Shown here: positions 27,031-36,120 of the stretch, piece by piece
Numbering within the stretch: position 1 is the stretch's first letter
How the letters are laid out: every line of letters begins with the position of its first letter
DNA from: UBA7803 sp041395905
GTDB lineage: Bacteria; Pseudomonadota; Gammaproteobacteria; Pseudomonadales; Azotimanducaceae
DNA: 64,000 bases
NCBI GenBank assembly: GCA_041395905.1
Contig: JAWKZP010000008.1
Location: forward strand, 62,001-126,000
Reading direction: 5' to 3'
Made by a program: the position numbers and the translations under genes
The notes under the pieces: generated by a model
The model's database searches: none
Told to the model about the DNA's origin: nothing
Seen by the model: only the letters and a program-made list of their open reading frames with translations

Positions 27031-28212
27031 ATGGCAACCTGGAGCAACTGGTCCGGCCGCCAGCAGGCCAGGCCGCAGGCGCTGCACTTCGTGCGCAGCG
27101 AGGCGGACCTGGTGGCGCTGGTGCGTGCCGCTGCCGCGAGCGATACGCCGGTTCGCGCCGCGGGGGCCGGTCACAGCCACGCTCCGCTGGTGCCCACCGA
27201 CGGACTCATCGTCGACCTGTCGGGACTGGCCGGTGTCGTCGCCGTGGACCAGGCACGCCAGCGCGCACGGGTCTGGGCCGGGACTCCCATCCATGCCCTC
27301 GGCCGACCGCTGCACGACGTCGGGCTCGGGCTGAGCAATCAGGGCGACATCGACCGTCAGGCCATCGCCGGTGCCTGCGCGACGGGCACTCACGGCACCG
27401 GGCGGACGCTGCGCAATCTGTCCGCGGCGGTCACCGGGGTCAGCATCGTGCTGGCGTCCGGCGAGCTGCTGCGCTGCAGCGCCGATGAGCGCGCCGAGCT
27501 GTTCCAGGCCGCACGCCTGCATCTGGGCGCGCTGGGGGTGGTCACACAGCTGGAGCTGCAGCTGCGCACTGCCTACCGTCTGCAGGAGCACGGCTGGTCC
27601 GAGCCGTTCGAAGCACTGGGCGAACGGATATCCGAGTACGTGGGCAGCGCCCGCCACTTCGAGTTCTTCTGGTACCCGCACACAGACACCGCCGTGGCCA
27701 AGACCATCGACGAAACCGATGCGCCGCCCAGCTACCCCCTGGCCGCGGAGGGCGCACGCTGCGCATGGAGCTACGAGGTGCTGCCCAATCATCGTCCGCA
27801 CCGGCACACGGAAATGGAATACAGCGTCCCGGCGGAAGCGGGCCTGAGCTGCATGCGCGAAATCCGGCAGCTGATTCAGCACGACTTTCCCGGACTGCGC
27901 TGGCCCGTGGAGTACCGGACGCTGGCCGCAGACGACGTCTGGCTGTCCACAGCCTATGAGCGCGACACGGTCACGATCTCGGTGCACCAGGACATAGCCG
28001 AGGACGAAACCGGCTACTATCGCGCCTGCGAAGCGATCTTTCTCCGCCACGGCGGGCGCCCGCACTGGGGCAAGGTACATTACCTGGATGGCACGCAGCT
28101 CGGAAACGCGCATCCACGTTGGGAGGCGTGGTGGCAGGTGCGCGATCGGGCGGATCCCCGCGGATTGTTTCTGAACGAGTTTCTGCGCAGCGTGCGGCCG
28201 GGCGGGGGCTGA
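27031..28212 (+). CDS. FAD-linked oxidase, aldonolactone-oxidase type
   Basis: A 393-aa flavoprotein. The N-terminal PCMH-type FAD domain has VRAAGAGHSHAPLVPTDGL and GACATGTHGTGRTLRNLS; the C-terminal ALO domain ends with RPHWGKVHYLDGTQL, matching the HWxK motif of L-gulono- and D-arabinono-1,4-lactone oxidases. Such enzymes oxidise lactones or sugar-like alcohols with O2 or a dye. ATG at 27031 follows AAAGGAG. Its presence in this operon suggests a lactone or cyclic alcohol intermediate rather than vitamin C synthesis (inference). Confidence 0.88.
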   Translation: MATWSNWSGRQQARPQALHFVRSEADLVALVRAAAASDTPVRAAGAGHSHAPLVPTDGLIVDLSGLAGVVAVDQARQRARVWAGTPIHALGRPLHDVGLGLSNQGDIDRQAIAGACATGTHGTGRTLRNLSAAVTGVSIVLASGELLRCSADERAELFQAARLHLGALGVVTQLELQLRTAYRLQEHGWSEPFEALGERISEYVGSARHFEFFWYPHTDTAVAKTIDETDAPPSYPLAAEGARCAWSYEVLPNHRPHRHTEMEYSVPAEAGLSCMREIRQLIQHDFPGLRWPVEYRTLAADDVWLSTAYERDTVTISVHQDIAEDETGYYRACEAIFLRHGGRPHWGKVHYLDGTQLGNAHPRWEAWWQVRDRADPRGLFLNEFLRSVRPGGG

Positions 28213-28230
28213 AAAATACGGGGAGGGGAC

Positions 28231-29556
28231 ATGGAACAGCTGCGCGCGCGTGTGATCGCGAAGCCGTGGTACAAGTGGTACGCCGTCGGGGTGCTCACCG
28301 CGGTGTATGCATCGAGCCAGCTCGACCGGCAGATCATGGGCATCGTGCTGGAACCCATCAAGCTCGAACTGGGCGCCAGCGATACCGCAATGGGTTTTCT
28401 GGTGGGCCTCACCTTCGCGATCTTCTACGCGACCCTGGGCATGCCCATCGCGATGCTCGCCGACCGCGTCAATCGCCGCAACATCGTCGCCGGTGCCATC
28501 AGCATCTGGAGTGCCATGACGGTACTGTGCGGATATGCGGGCAGCTTCGTGCAGCTGGCACTGGCGCGCATCGGCGTCGGCATCGGCGAGGCCGGTTCCA
28601 CACCGCCGTCACACTCGATCATTTCCGATCTGTTCCCGCCGGCCACCCGCGGCACGGCCATGGGCGTGTTCGCGCTGGGCGTCAACATCGGCCTGCTCCT
28701 CGCCTACCTGGGTGGTGGCTGGCTCTCGGAAATCGTGGGCTGGCGGATGACGTTCGTGGTGGTCGGGCTGCCCGGTCTGCTCATTGCGGCGCTGCTGTTC
28801 CTGACCGTCACAGAGCCGGTGCGCGGCGCCAGCGACGCACCCACCCGTCGGGCGCCGCGCCAAGAGGCGGCGCCCGGATTCATGACCGTGGCGCGGCACA
28901 TGTGGCGCGTCCGCTCGCTGCGCCACGCGACGCTGGGCTCCACCCTGGCCGGGTTCATCGGCTACGGCTTTACCCTCTGGATGCCGACGTTTCTGATCCG
29001 CTCCCACGGGCTGTCGCCCACCGAGGTGGGTCTGGCACTGGCGCTCATGACCGGGGTGGTGGGCGGCCTCGGCACCTTCGTTGCCGGGCGTATGGCCGAC
29101 GTGCTGGCCGCGCGCGACGTGCGCTGGCGCGCCTGGATCGTAGCCGCCGGCAAGGGCGGCTACGTGCCCTTTCTGGCGGCGGTGTTCGTGGTGGACGATC
29201 TCTGGCTGGCGCTGGCGCTGTACATCGTGCCGGCGTTCTTCGGCGGCTTCTACCTGGCGCCAACCTTCGCGCTGGCGCAGAGCCTGGTGAGCCTGCGCAT
29301 GCGGGCGCTGGCGTCGAGCATCGTGCTGTTCGTGCTCAACATCATCGGCATGGGATTCGGACCGCAGCTGGTGGGGATCATGAGCGACCAGTTCGCACCC
29401 GAGTACGGCAAGGAGTCGCTGCGCATGTCACTGCTGGTGCTGTCGTTTCTGAACCTGTGGTGCGCGTACCACTACTATCTGTCGGGTCGCGCCCTGCCCG
29501 GGGACCTCGAGGATCAGCAGCGCGCTCTGGACACGGCGGAGCGGCGCGCGGCCTGA
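28231..29556 (+). CDS. MFS transporter (Spinster-like)
   Basis: A 441-aa major facilitator with about 12 hydrophobic segments. The conserved loop-2/3 motif appears as MPIAMLADRVNRRNI and the helix-4/5 region as ARIGVGIGEAGSTPPSHSII followed by FPPATRGTAMGVF, typical of the Spinster-like/hexuronate-type MFS subgroup common in catabolic clusters. It starts 18 bp after the FAD oxidase with GGGGAGGGG and closes the rightward series that began at 18776. It could import a substrate or export a product; direction is not visible. Confidence 0.9.
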   Translation: MEQLRARVIAKPWYKWYAVGVLTAVYASSQLDRQIMGIVLEPIKLELGASDTAMGFLVGLTFAIFYATLGMPIAMLADRVNRRNIVAGAISIWSAMTVLCGYAGSFVQLALARIGVGIGEAGSTPPSHSIISDLFPPATRGTAMGVFALGVNIGLLLAYLGGGWLSEIVGWRMTFVVVGLPGLLIAALLFLTVTEPVRGASDAPTRRAPRQEAAPGFMTVARHMWRVRSLRHATLGSTLAGFIGYGFTLWMPTFLIRSHGLSPTEVGLALALMTGVVGGLGTFVAGRMADVLAARDVRWRAWIVAAGKGGYVPFLAAVFVVDDLWLALALYIVPAFFGGFYLAPTFALAQSLVSLRMRALASSIVLFVLNIIGMGFGPQLVGIMSDQFAPEYGKESLRMSLLVLSFLNLWCAYHYYLSGRALPGDLEDQQRALDTAERRAA

Positions 29557-29623
29557 CCCTGCGCGCACGGCCGCACCCCGGGCGCCGGGACACGAACTGA
29601 AACGACCCCGCGCGCCTTGCGGA

Positions 29624-30442
29624 TCAGGACGCGGCGAAGGGCTCGATGAAGCGGATGTTGCCCTTGGCCAGGCCGTCCTGCACCACCTCGAGACCACCGG
29701 TCTTGATCATCCACTCGAGCCGGTGATCGCGATACTCGCGCTTGAACTGCCCCTGCTCCATGGCGGCACGCACCGCGTCCAGACTGACGGCGGCGCTGTC
29801 GAAACCCACCGCAGCAGCCGCGCGCGCGCACTGGGCGACGCTGTCGCGGGCATTGGCGCGCACCAGCCACTCGGCCAGCGCCGACCCTGGAGGCGGCGCG
29901 TGACCGAAGCCCGCGGCGCCGTTCACGAACGGCACTACGGCCAAATCACCCCACCCGAAGGCATCGCCGTTGAACCAGGTTCCGGCGCCCAGCTGCGCTT
30001 CGAGCCAGCCGTACCAGGCCCGAATCTGCCCGCCTGCGCGCTCGAGCATCTGCTCGCCCAGGCCACCGGGCGCGCGACCGAAGTTGCGGATCTCCGACAT
30101 GCCCCAGGTAATGGCTTCGAAATGGGTATCCATGGCGTCTTCCAGCATGCGCACCCGGGCCCGCTCCGCCGGCGTCGCCGGAAGCAGGGCCGGGTTCGGC
30201 CAGCGATCCTCGATGTACTCGAGAATCACCGAGGAATCGAACACCGCGACGTCACCGTCGACGAGCGCCGGGACCTCGCCGCGCGGGCTGGCTGTGCCGA
30301 ACGCGCCCGGCGTGCTGCCACTGCCGATGCCGTCGGGCAGGCGCGCCTCGAAGGGTACGGCTTTTTCGATGAGGGCGATCTTGACCTTCTGGCCGTAGGG
30401 CGAGAGCGGGTGGTCAAAGAGCACGAGCGTCGAATCGGTCAC
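29624..30442 (-). CDS. glutathione S-transferase family protein
   Basis: A 272-aa protein. The N-terminal thioredoxin-like domain reads LVLFDHPLSPYGQKVKIALI (Ser-Pro-Tyr near the glutathione site) with GEVPALVDGDVAVFDSSVIL (the cis-Pro and SS-type glutathione contact), and an all-helical C-terminal domain follows. It is about 50 residues longer than a typical 220-aa GST, with an extra C-terminal region from residue 220. The ATG at 30442 opens MTDSTLVLFD. It is convergent with the MFS gene and downstream of the second TonB receptor and VOC genes. Confidence 0.88.
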   Translation of the reverse strand: MTDSTLVLFDHPLSPYGQKVKIALIEKAVPFEARLPDGIGSGSTPGAFGTASPRGEVPALVDGDVAVFDSSVILEYIEDRWPNPALLPATPAERARVRMLEDAMDTHFEAITWGMSEIRNFGRAPGGLGEQMLERAGGQIRAWYGWLEAQLGAGTWFNGDAFGWGDLAVVPFVNGAAGFGHAPPPGSALAEWLVRANARDSVAQCARAAAAVGFDSAAVSLDAVRAAMEQGQFKREYRDHRLEWMIKTGGLEVVQDGLAKGNIRFIEPFAAS

Positions 30443-30518
30443 GGTGGCCTCCAGGGGTCAGCAAGCGCCACCTTAACCCAGCGCGCGCGTCCATGGCAGA
30501 CGCAAGCGCGGATCCGGA

Positions 30519-31031
30519 TCAGAGCTTCGGCAGATCGTCGGTTCGGCTGCCCAGCTGACCGGGAAAGTACTCGATCAGCTCCACGATGTGTCCATCGGGA
30601 TCGACGAAGCACACGACCCCCTCGACGCCGATGACCGGGTCGGGGTCACGCAGCGGCTGGGTCGCCTCGAGACCGCGAGCCAGCAGATCTTCGTAGGCAG
30701 CGCGGATATTTTGCGTGAGCAGCGCCATCACACGGGGGATGCGGGTCTCGAGGGGTCGGCCGTCGTTCTCGTTGTGCCAGCGTGGCCGCACCCACTCGAT
30801 CAGATCGATGCGCGTCTGCAGCTCGTCATCGTGCGGCAGCACGAGCTGCACCGCGCGCCCCTGGGAACCTGGCATCATGTTGAAGTTGGTGCCGACATAC
30901 TCGGGCCAGGCCACGTCCCGGTTGTCCTTGATCACCTCGAACCCGAAGTTTGCGTAGAACGCCATGGAGCGCTCCACGTTGCTGCACGGAAGGATGAAGT
31001 GAAAGATCGACCTGACACGCCAGTCCGCCAC
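30519..31031 (-). CDS. VOC superfamily protein
   Basis: A 170-aa protein with one full glyoxalase/dioxygenase module: SIFHFILPCSNVERSMAFYA, FGFEVIKDN, then VEGVVCFVDPDGHIVELIEY, where the last Glu is the usual metal ligand. The two nucleotides between the TonB receptor stop (31034) and this start (31031) imply co-translation. Its product may act on whatever that receptor imports. Confidence 0.87.
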   Translation of the reverse strand: MADWRVRSIFHFILPCSNVERSMAFYANFGFEVIKDNRDVAWPEYVGTNFNMMPGSQGRAVQLVLPHDDELQTRIDLIEWVRPRWHNENDGRPLETRIPRVMALLTQNIRAAYEDLLARGLEATQPLRDPDPVIGVEGVVCFVDPDGHIVELIEYFPGQLGSRTDDLPKL

Positions 31032-31033
31032 CG

Positions 31034-33169
31034 TCAGCCCCCCATCCGCCAGCCGACACGCACGCCGTAGGTGCGCGGTGGGTAGTAGCTGATGAAGCTG
31101 TTGTTGCCGGTGGACAGACCATCTGACACCGTGAGGCTGCGCTGGTTGTCCTCATCCGTCAGGTTTTTCACGAACGCATCGATCACCCAGGTTTCGTCTG
31201 CGCTGCTCCACATGAGCCGCGCGTCTGCCGTGAAGAAGTCGTCTGCCCGATGGCGCGGAATGTTCTGCACACGGTAGTAGACGTCGTCCTGCCAGTAGTA
31301 GTCGGCGCGCGCCGTCAGCTTGCCGGCATCGCCCAGCGGCCAGTCGTACTGCGCGCTAAGAGCGATCGTGTACTCGGGCGCGCGATTCAGGGTATCTCCG
31401 GACAGATCGATGGTGTCCGAAAACTGATACTCGTCGAACTCGGCATCGAGCCAGGTCAGATTCACGCCCAGCGTCAGGTTGTCCACGGGGATGAAGGTGC
31501 TCTCCACTTCGATGCCCTGGATGGTCGCCTTGGCGGCGTTGTCGGTTGTGAAGAGCGTGAACTGCAGGAAGTTCACCTGCAGGTCCTGGTAGTCGTTGTA
31601 GAACGCGGCCACGTTCACCTGCGCCCGGTCCGCCCAGAATTGAGATTTGAGGCCGACTTCGAAGGAATCCACGGTTTCCGGGTCGAAGGAGTCGAACTGC
31701 CCGATCGAGAAGCCGCCACCCTTGTAGCCGTGGGAATAGTTGACGTAGGCGAGCACGTCCTCGCTCACGAACCAGTCCAGTCCCAACTTGCCGCTCATCT
31801 CGGTCCATTCCTCGTCCATGGACCCGGCGAGATCCACCGCGAACTGCGGAATCTGCTGAAACTCGGAGATGTCCTTCTTGTCCTGCGTCCAGCGCAGCCC
31901 GCTGACCACTCGAATCGGCATTCCGCGGTCGCGGAAATCGTAGGAGAGCTGGCCGAAGACGGCCCTGGACTCGGTCTTCAGGTCGCCACCGTTGCGGAAC
32001 GTGAACCCGGCGATGGAGCTGTCGTCGAAGAGATAGTTGGTCGACAGATCTTCGTCGAAGTAGAACGCCCCCAGAATCCACTCCCACGGTCCGTCGCCGC
32101 TGGAAACGAGCTGAATCTCCTGGGTGAACTGATCCGTCTGCATGTCCCAGTTCTGGAACTGAACCGGATTGCTCGACATGTCGATGTCGGAGTTCTGCGT
32201 CCAGTCGTTCTTGATGTAACCGGTGATGGAGACGAGACGGAAGCCGTCGAAGTCCCAGCTGAAGTGGCCCGAGAAGAAATCGTTCTGCAGGTCCAGTTTT
32301 TCCGGATAATCCTTGGCCACCTTCCTCGGATCGGTGGGGTTGGGTATCGCGCCGTCATACACGTCGATGACGAAGCCCGGAGCGAGCTCCACCGGCGCGA
32401 ACGGTTCGCGACGCTTCTGCGACTGCCTGCCCTGATTCTGGAATCGTTGCGCCATCAGCGTGAGCTCGCCGCGCTCGCCGATGCTGAACCGTACCTTACC
32501 GCGCACGGCGTCGAAATCCGTGACATCGCCGTTGCGCCCGACCAAATTGTCCTGGTAGCCGTCATCGAAATCGCGGATGTAGGAGAGGCGTCCGGCGACC
32601 TCCTCGGTGCCGCCGCCGACTACCGCGCGGTACCTCTGGCGGCCGTAGTTGCCAAGCGTAACGTCGCCGAACAGCTCGGTTTCCGCCGAGGGTTGCGCGG
32701 TAATCACGTTGATGGCGCCACCCGTGGTGTTGCGTCCGTAGAGGGTGCCCTGCGGGCCGCGCAGAACCTCGACCCGCTCCATGTCCCACAGGTCCCCGGG
32801 CATGGACGACGGCTGCCCGACGTAAACGCCGTCGACATGATACGCGACGCCCGGATCGAACCCGGCGACGAGCTGGTCCGAGCCGATGCCGCGAATGTAC
32901 GCGTAGGTCACGGGCGACTGTGAGTTGTGACTGATCACGAGATTGGGCGCCGAAAACTGCAGGTCCTCGATCTCTTCGATTCCGCGCAGATCAAGCGTTT
33001 CCGCCGTATACGCGGTGATGGCGATGGACGTGTCCTGAACCGACGCGGCCCGCTTTTCGGCGGTCACCACAATCTCTTCTATGACATTGGCCTGTGCGGC
33101 CAGCACGGAATCCGCCAATCCGGACGCTGCGATTGCCGAGATCGCGAGTGCGCAGAACTTCGAGGGCAT
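31034..33169 (-). CDS. TonB-dependent outer-membrane receptor, second
   Basis: A 711-aa receptor. It begins with a signal peptide (MPSKFCALAISAIAASG ... VLA), a TonB-box-like NVIEEIVVTAEKR, and the plug (VQDTSIAITAYTAETLDLRG, VLRGPQGTLYGRNTTGGAIN), then a barrel ending GVRVGWRMGG. The ATG at 33169 follows GGGAGAGAG. It differs from the receptor at 16066-18468, so the two probably take up different compounds. A perfect 7-bp inverted repeat (33196-33213) lies 27 bp upstream of the start and likely holds the operator for the adjacent TetR. Confidence 0.93.
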   Translation of the reverse strand: MPSKFCALAISAIAASGLADSVLAAQANVIEEIVVTAEKRAASVQDTSIAITAYTAETLDLRGIEEIEDLQFSAPNLVISHNSQSPVTYAYIRGIGSDQLVAGFDPGVAYHVDGVYVGQPSSMPGDLWDMERVEVLRGPQGTLYGRNTTGGAINVITAQPSAETELFGDVTLGNYGRQRYRAVVGGGTEEVAGRLSYIRDFDDGYQDNLVGRNGDVTDFDAVRGKVRFSIGERGELTLMAQRFQNQGRQSQKRREPFAPVELAPGFVIDVYDGAIPNPTDPRKVAKDYPEKLDLQNDFFSGHFSWDFDGFRLVSITGYIKNDWTQNSDIDMSSNPVQFQNWDMQTDQFTQEIQLVSSGDGPWEWILGAFYFDEDLSTNYLFDDSSIAGFTFRNGGDLKTESRAVFGQLSYDFRDRGMPIRVVSGLRWTQDKKDISEFQQIPQFAVDLAGSMDEEWTEMSGKLGLDWFVSEDVLAYVNYSHGYKGGGFSIGQFDSFDPETVDSFEVGLKSQFWADRAQVNVAAFYNDYQDLQVNFLQFTLFTTDNAAKATIQGIEVESTFIPVDNLTLGVNLTWLDAEFDEYQFSDTIDLSGDTLNRAPEYTIALSAQYDWPLGDAGKLTARADYYWQDDVYYRVQNIPRHRADDFFTADARLMWSSADETWVIDAFVKNLTDEDNQRSLTVSDGLSTGNNSFISYYPPRTYGVRVGWRMGG

Positions 33170-33195
33170 GCTCTCTCTCCCACAGAACAAGCGTT

Positions 33196-33213
33196 ATATA
33201 ACATACGTTATAT
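33196..33213. promoter_or_regulatory. operator-like palindrome ATATAAC-N4-GTTATAT
   Basis: Perfect 7-bp arms with a 4-bp spacer (ATAC), in the 75-bp gap between the TetR stop at 33245 and the TonB receptor start at 33169. A close relative (TTGTAAC-N4-GTTATAA) lies at 36016-36033 between the LLM and HHDH-like genes. Both flank the transcription unit that contains the TetR gene. Confidence 0.65.
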
Positions 33214-33244
33214 CTCTTCGGGAAAGCAAGCAACCCGATGCCGG

Positions 33245-33835
33245 TCAGTCGAACAGCTTCTCCAGGTAGGCGTCCAGCATTGCGGTGACCTCGCGCGCGG
33301 CGAGCCGGCCATTGTTCATCAGATACTGCACGCCGATCCCGTCGACCAGAGCAACGAGCGACCTCGCTTCGCGGGAAAGGTCTGCGGTCGCGCGCAGCTC
33401 TCCGAGCGCCACGCACTCCTCCAGAATCTCGCTGAGCCGGCCGATCCATTCGGTGTAACGCCGCCGCTCTTCCCGGCGCATTGCGGCGGTCTCCTCGGAG
33501 TGATACCAGAGCGCCAGCCAGATGCGCCAGCTGGCGCCGGACACACGGTTGGTGGGGAGCGCTTCCAGCATCACCTCACGCAAGGCGCGCCTGCCCTGTG
33601 CCGCGCTGCGCGCTTCCTGCATTCGCAGTCGCACCTGCTTGCCGTTCTCTTCGAGAACGTGCCGGATCAGCTCGTCCTTGTCCTTGAAGTAGTGCACCAG
33701 CGCGCCGGTCGTGTATCCGGCACGCCGCGCGACCGCCCTTATGGTCGTTCTGGCCAGCCCGTCCTCCAGAATCGACTGATAGGCTGCATCGATGAAGTCA
33801 CGACGTCGGGCTTCGTGGTCTACGATCTTGGGCAA
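33245..33835 (-). CDS. TetR-family regulator (BetI-like)
   Basis: A 196-aa regulator. The helix-turn-helix is RRDFIDAAYQSILEDGLART followed by IRAVARRAGYTTGALVHYFK, and the C-terminal domain (WRIWLALWYHSEETAAMRRE) resembles BetI-type TetR_C. It starts 25 bp after the cyclase stop, so it is co-transcribed with the LLM and cyclase genes. The two ATATAAC/GTTATAT-type sites at 33196 and 36016 bracket this unit, which suggests that it represses its own operon, the TonB receptor and the divergent HHDH-like gene (inference). Confidence 0.9.
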   Translation of the reverse strand: MPKIVDHEARRRDFIDAAYQSILEDGLARTTIRAVARRAGYTTGALVHYFKDKDELIRHVLEENGKQVRLRMQEARSAAQGRRALREVMLEALPTNRVSGASWRIWLALWYHSEETAAMRREERRRYTEWIGRLSEILEECVALGELRATADLSREARSLVALVDGIGVQYLMNNGRLAAREVTAMLDAYLEKLFD

Positions 33836-33860
33836 GAGAAATCCTGGAATAATCCGACTG

Positions 33861-34805
33861 CTAGAGGACCGCTATCGGGTTGACCGGCGAGCCGGTCGCC
33901 CCGGGAATCTTGAGCGGGGCGATCGTGAGATGAAATGCCCAGCGGTCGATCGATCGACAGTAGCGCGCCAGATTTTCGGTGTCCAGACTGTGCATCAACG
34001 TCATGCCCATGCCGCAGATCCCCAGATAGTGAATGGGAATCGGCCACCCCTCGCAGTCCCAGTTCGGTTGCGGATCGTTCATGTAATCGCTGCCGAGCAC
34101 TGCCACGCCGCGCTCGTGCAGCCATAGCGCGCATTCAGGGTGCAGCCCGGGCATGCCGCCGCTGTTGGGCTCGAACAGCCCCTGTTCGGCGACCCGACGC
34201 TGCCTGCCCTTGTGAATGATCAGCACGTCGCCGGGACTCACGGACACGCCCTGCGCATCGGCAGCAGCCTGCAGGTCGGCGGCGGAGATCCGTTCGAACC
34301 CGTCGAGAAAGTCCACCCCGCGCAGGCGCGGCAGATCGAGCAGCACGCCGCGGGTCACCAGACCCTCACTCATCGGCATCATGTCGTTTTTCAGCGCACC
34401 CGTGCTGCGGACGTCGCTGGCGGGAAATCCGTTGTACATCCGCTCTCTCACGAACACATGACACAAGGCGTCGATGTGCGAGCAGGCTACGCCGTGGTGC
34501 TGCACCCCGATGTAGTCCAACGCCACCGCCAGACCCGGCACGCCCGGATAATGGCAGTCGTCGCCCGCACGGATCATCCGGTGCTCGGCCGGCCACGGGT
34601 TGTGCGGCCCCGGGTCCACGGGCCAGGGATTGCCGATGCTGATTGCCACGCCCTCGCGGATCAGGCTCGCCGCCTGCCGGCGTTTCGCCGCATCGATCAG
34701 ATTCAATGCGCCCGCCTGATCGTCGGCGCCCCAACGCCCCCAGTTGCAGACCTTCTGCCACAGCGCCTCGCAGTACTCGGGCGTAACGTCGGGTAGCCTG
34801 CTCAT
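33861..34805 (-). CDS. cyclase-family metal hydrolase (kynurenine-formamidase-like)
   Basis: A 314-aa protein of the cyclase family (PF04199 type). The metal motif appears as GVACSHIDALCHVF, related to the HxGTHxDxPxH signature, with HVFVRERMYNGF and PGDVLIIHKGRQRR downstream. Relatives hydrolyse formamides, lactones or cyclic imides. The ATG at 34805 overlaps the LLM stop by four bases (ATGA). Following a possible Baeyer-Villiger type LLM oxygenase, a lactone-opening role would be logical, but this is inferred from order alone. Confidence 0.87.
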   Translation of the reverse strand: MSRLPDVTPEYCEALWQKVCNWGRWGADDQAGALNLIDAAKRRQAASLIREGVAISIGNPWPVDPGPHNPWPAEHRMIRAGDDCHYPGVPGLAVALDYIGVQHHGVACSHIDALCHVFVRERMYNGFPASDVRSTGALKNDMMPMSEGLVTRGVLLDLPRLRGVDFLDGFERISAADLQAAADAQGVSVSPGDVLIIHKGRQRRVAEQGLFEPNSGGMPGLHPECALWLHERGVAVLGSDYMNDPQPNWDCEGWPIPIHYLGICGMGMTLMHSLDTENLARYCRSIDRWAFHLTIAPLKIPGATGSPVNPIAVL

Positions 34806-35998
34806 GCCAGCCTCCTGCGATCAGCGAACTGCGGCATCAGGTCCGTTCCGATCAGATTGATGCACTCCATGATGGCGCTATGTGCTACCTCGCCCATCTG
34901 CACCAGGCACATCAGCCGATCCAGGCCGATCTCCCTGAAGCTTTCCATCTTGGCGCGGCAGGTGTCGACATCACCGATGATCACCGAATCCAGGTGCCGG
35001 ATCGTCTCGTAGATCTCCTCGTTGCCGATCTCCTCTCCGGCGAACTCGCGCTTCATCAGCGCGATCACCGGATCGGGATCACTGGTGTCATTGGGGTCCG
35101 GAGCCTCTGCCTGCTGCAATGCCGCCACCCCAGGTCGCGACCGGGGATCCGTCTGCCCGCGAATGGCCTGATAGAAGATCTCCCGAGGCACGTTGAAAAC
35201 GCGCGGCGCGGAGCTCACGTACCAGAGCGCCGATCGCGGCGCTCCGCTCGCCACCGCGGCCTTGGTCGACCGGGCCACGTGCACGAAGGTGAACACACCC
35301 ACCTGGTTGTTGATCACCGCACCAGCCGGTTCGCGGCACCCGGCAATCGCTTCCCGATACTGCGCAACCATGGACGCGAGCGAATCGATCGGCGCGAACA
35401 GGGTCGTCGCCAGCACGCCGACTCCGAGCTCGCCGGCCCGGACGAAAGAACCCGGGCTGGAACACGTATGCCACAGCGGCGGATGAGGTTGCTGCACGGG
35501 TTTCGGCTGCACGTCGCGCTCCGGGACCTGCCAGCGCGGGCTGTTCCAGCTGAACGACGGTGACGTCCAGGCCTGCGGCAGCAGCCGGGTCGCCTCAACG
35601 AGATCCGCAGCGGCCTGCTCCTCGCTGATGCCGAACGTCTCCCACTCCTTGCCGCCGGACTTCGCCAGCCCGGCTTCGACACGACCCCCGCTCAGATGGT
35701 CGAGCACAGCCACTCGCTCAGCCGCGCGCAGCGGGTGATTGATGCCGAAAGGAACGAGAATCCCCGCGTGCCCCACCCGCAGGCTGGTCGTGGCCAGCGC
35801 GATGGCTTCGAGAATCATTTCCGGACAGGAGCTGTAGCTGAAATCCGGGGTACAGTGATGTTCCACCTGCCACCAGCAGTCGAACCCGGCCGATTCGGCC
35901 GCCCGAGCCTGCTCGATCGATTCACGCAGCAGAGGCCCGAACCCACCGTTGGCATCACAGTCGCGCTTCTGTATCTCTGCAAATATGTCGAGCTTCAT
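34802..35998 (-). CDS. LLM-class flavin-dependent monooxygenase (luciferase-like)
   Basis: A 398-aa luciferase-like protein. It opens MKLDIFAEIQKRDCDANGGF and shows FDCWWQVEHHCTPDFSYSSC (the His pair typical of bacterial luciferase-type alkanal monooxygenases), LSGGRVEAGLAKSGGKEWE and PPLWHTCSSPGSFVRAGELG. Its 100-residue extra C-terminal part is longer than that of the F420-type LLM enzymes elsewhere in the window, which suggests an FMNH2-dependent two-component oxygenase. No reductase gene is adjacent. ATG at 35998 follows GGGGAG. It is divergent from the HHDH-like gene across a shared operator. Confidence 0.88.
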   Translation of the reverse strand: MKLDIFAEIQKRDCDANGGFGPLLRESIEQARAAESAGFDCWWQVEHHCTPDFSYSSCPEMILEAIALATTSLRVGHAGILVPFGINHPLRAAERVAVLDHLSGGRVEAGLAKSGGKEWETFGISEEQAAADLVEATRLLPQAWTSPSFSWNSPRWQVPERDVQPKPVQQPHPPLWHTCSSPGSFVRAGELGVGVLATTLFAPIDSLASMVAQYREAIAGCREPAGAVINNQVGVFTFVHVARSTKAAVASGAPRSALWYVSSAPRVFNVPREIFYQAIRGQTDPRSRPGVAALQQAEAPDPNDTSDPDPVIALMKREFAGEEIGNEEIYETIRHLDSVIIGDVDTCRAKMESFREIGLDRLMCLVQMGEVAHSAIMECINLIGTDLMPQFADRRRLA

Positions 35999-36015
35999 AT
36001 CACTCCCCGGTCTTT

Positions 36016-36055
36016 TTGTAACACTCGTTATAATATATAGGGGCTCTTCGGTAAA
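36016..36055 (-). promoter_or_regulatory. promoter with operator between the LLM and HHDH-like genes
   Basis: Leftward promoter for the LLM-cyclase-TetR operon: -35 TTTACC (36055-36050), 17-bp spacer, -10 TATAAC (36032-36027). The palindrome TTGTAAC-N4-GTTATAA (36016-36033, one mismatch between arms) covers the -10 box. A perfect TATAAT at 36029-36034 could also serve as the -10 of the rightward HHDH-like gene, but no good -35 is visible for it. Confidence 0.6.
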
Positions 36056-36120
36056 CACCCTCCTCGATTCGCCCGAGGTTCCTGATACCCTCTACCAGAT
36101 CCGAGCAGGGAGACGGAACG

